Below the pieces are notes generated by a model. That model did not search any database. It saw only the letters and a list, made by a program, of their open reading frames with translations, and had not been told where the DNA came from. Shown here one piece after another: positions 63,435-64,000 of a DNA stretch of 64,000 nucleotides. Location of the stretch: positions 124,001 through 188,000 of the forward strand of contig NZ_BAYA01000009.1 of NCBI RefSeq assembly GCF_000685015.1, read 5' to 3'. The DNA is from Paraburkholderia bannensis NBRC 103871. GTDB lineage: Bacteria; Pseudomonadota; Gammaproteobacteria; Burkholderiales; Burkholderiaceae. Made by a program: the position numbers and the translations under genes. How positions within the stretch are numbered: the first letter of the stretch is position 1; the number at the start of each line of letters is the position of its first letter.

Positions 63435-64000
63435 TTACTTGTGGCTCAGGCGCCGCACCAGCCAGTCGCCGAACGACTGCACGATCTGCACGAACACGAT
63501 CAGCACCACGACGACCAGCAACATGACTTCCGGCTCGAAGCGCTGATAGCCATAGCGGATACCCAGGTCACCCAGGCCGCCGCCGCCGATCGCACCGGCC
63601 ATTGCCGAATAGCCGACCAGCGAAATGAACGTGATCGTCAGCCCCGCCACCACGCCAGGCAGCGACTCAGGCAGCAGCACCTTGAAAACGATCTGGCTGG
63701 TGGTCGCGCCCATCGACTGCGCGGCTTCGATCAGGCCGCGATCGACTTCACGCAGAGCCGTTTCGACCAGACGCGCGATGAACGGCGCGGCGGAGATCGT
63801 CAGCGGCACGATGGCAGCGGCCGTGCCGATCGACGACCCGACCACGACGCGCGTAAACGGAATCACGGCGACCAGCAGGATGATGAACGGCGTCGAGCGC
63901 ACGGCGTTGACGACCACGCCCATCGCGCGATTGACGGCCACGTTCTGCAGCACGCCGTTGCGGTCGGTCAGATAGAGCAGCACGCCGAGCGGCAAGCCCA
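63435..64000 (-). CDS. metI: Methionine ABC transporter permease MetI (5' end beyond the window)
   Basis: The last 188 residues of an inner-membrane permease with several hydrophobic segments. The EAA loop for contact with the ATPase reads EAAQSMGATTSQIVFKVLLPESLPG, and VNAVRSTPFIILLVAVIPFTR is typical of MetI. It is upstream of metQ by 96 bases, consistent with a metN-metI-metQ operon read leftwards; metN should lie to the right of the window. Confidence 0.93.
   Translation of the reverse strand, partial: GLPLGVLLYLTDRNGVLQNVAVNRAMGVVVNAVRSTPFIILLVAVIPFTRVVVGSSIGTAAAIVPLTISAAPFIARLVETALREVDRGLIEAAQSMGATTSQIVFKVLLPESLPGVVAGLTITFISLVGYSAMAGAIGGGGLGDLGIRYGYQRFEPEVMLLVVVVLIVFVQIVQSFGDWLVRRLSHK

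Overview
The window is chromosomal DNA from a betaproteobacterium of the family Burkholderiaceae, most likely Paraburkholderia, Caballeronia or Burkholderia. The assignment rests on the high G+C content, the protein families and their sequence flavour, and familiar neighbourhoods such as rpsP-rimM-trmD-rplS, darP-mog, lrp/dadA and etfBA-metNIQ. Nearly all of it is densely packed core metabolism. No insertion sequence, prophage, integrase, CRISPR array or rRNA operon is visible.

Layout. 0-2.3 kb: molybdenum cofactor genes (end of moaA, mobA, moeA); mog lies far away at 44.6 kb. 2.4-9.2 kb: a small membrane protein and an acetyltransferase, then a minus-strand block (rmuC, 2-hydroxyacid dehydrogenase, Na+/H+ antiporter, an orphan lutC, pncB). 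9.5-13.9 kb: fdxA, two identical tRNA-Asn genes, a creA-like gene, an AraC regulator with azlCD, and a conserved unknown. 14-26.6 kb: a UvrD-type helicase, small proteins, MATE and BASS transporters, a phospholipase D family lipoprotein, fumC, an acyl-CoA thioesterase gene broken by an amber codon, a GlxA-type regulator and a winged-helix regulator. 26.8-30.4 kb: a large FecR-domain exported protein and thyA.

30.4-41.7 kb is the accessory highlight. A sigma-54 type promoter with palindromic sites upstream precedes seven genes for exported proteins and one regulator gene. In order they are: an extra small secreted protein, a small secreted protein in the fapA position, a three-repeat minor amyloid subunit (FapB-like), a three-repeat Ser/Asn-rich major subunit (FapC-like), a periplasmic C39-type cysteine peptidase (FapD-like), a FapE-like protein, and a coiled-coil plus beta-barrel outer membrane secretion pore (FapF-like). 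The last gene, overlapping by one base, encodes a sigma-54 activator. A close paralogue of that activator is divergently encoded on the other side of the promoter. Gene order matches the Pseudomonas fap functional amyloid operon. Four of the exported proteins, but not the major subunit, carry a motif resembling the double-glycine processing site of C39 peptidases, which suggests substrates for the otherwise unexplained FapD-type peptidase.

41.8-64 kb returns to core genes: folA, pmbA, darP, mog, orn, an M48 protease, rsgA, a DUF2007 protein, a CobD-like protein, a Nudix hydrolase, the rpsP-rimM-trmD-rplS operon, a PQQ-type sugar dehydrogenase, a TM2-like protein, a radical SAM protein, lrp/dadA, an acyl-CoA dehydrogenase with etfBA, and metQ plus a metI cut by the window end. 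Functions come from family knowledge and visible motifs; no database search was run.
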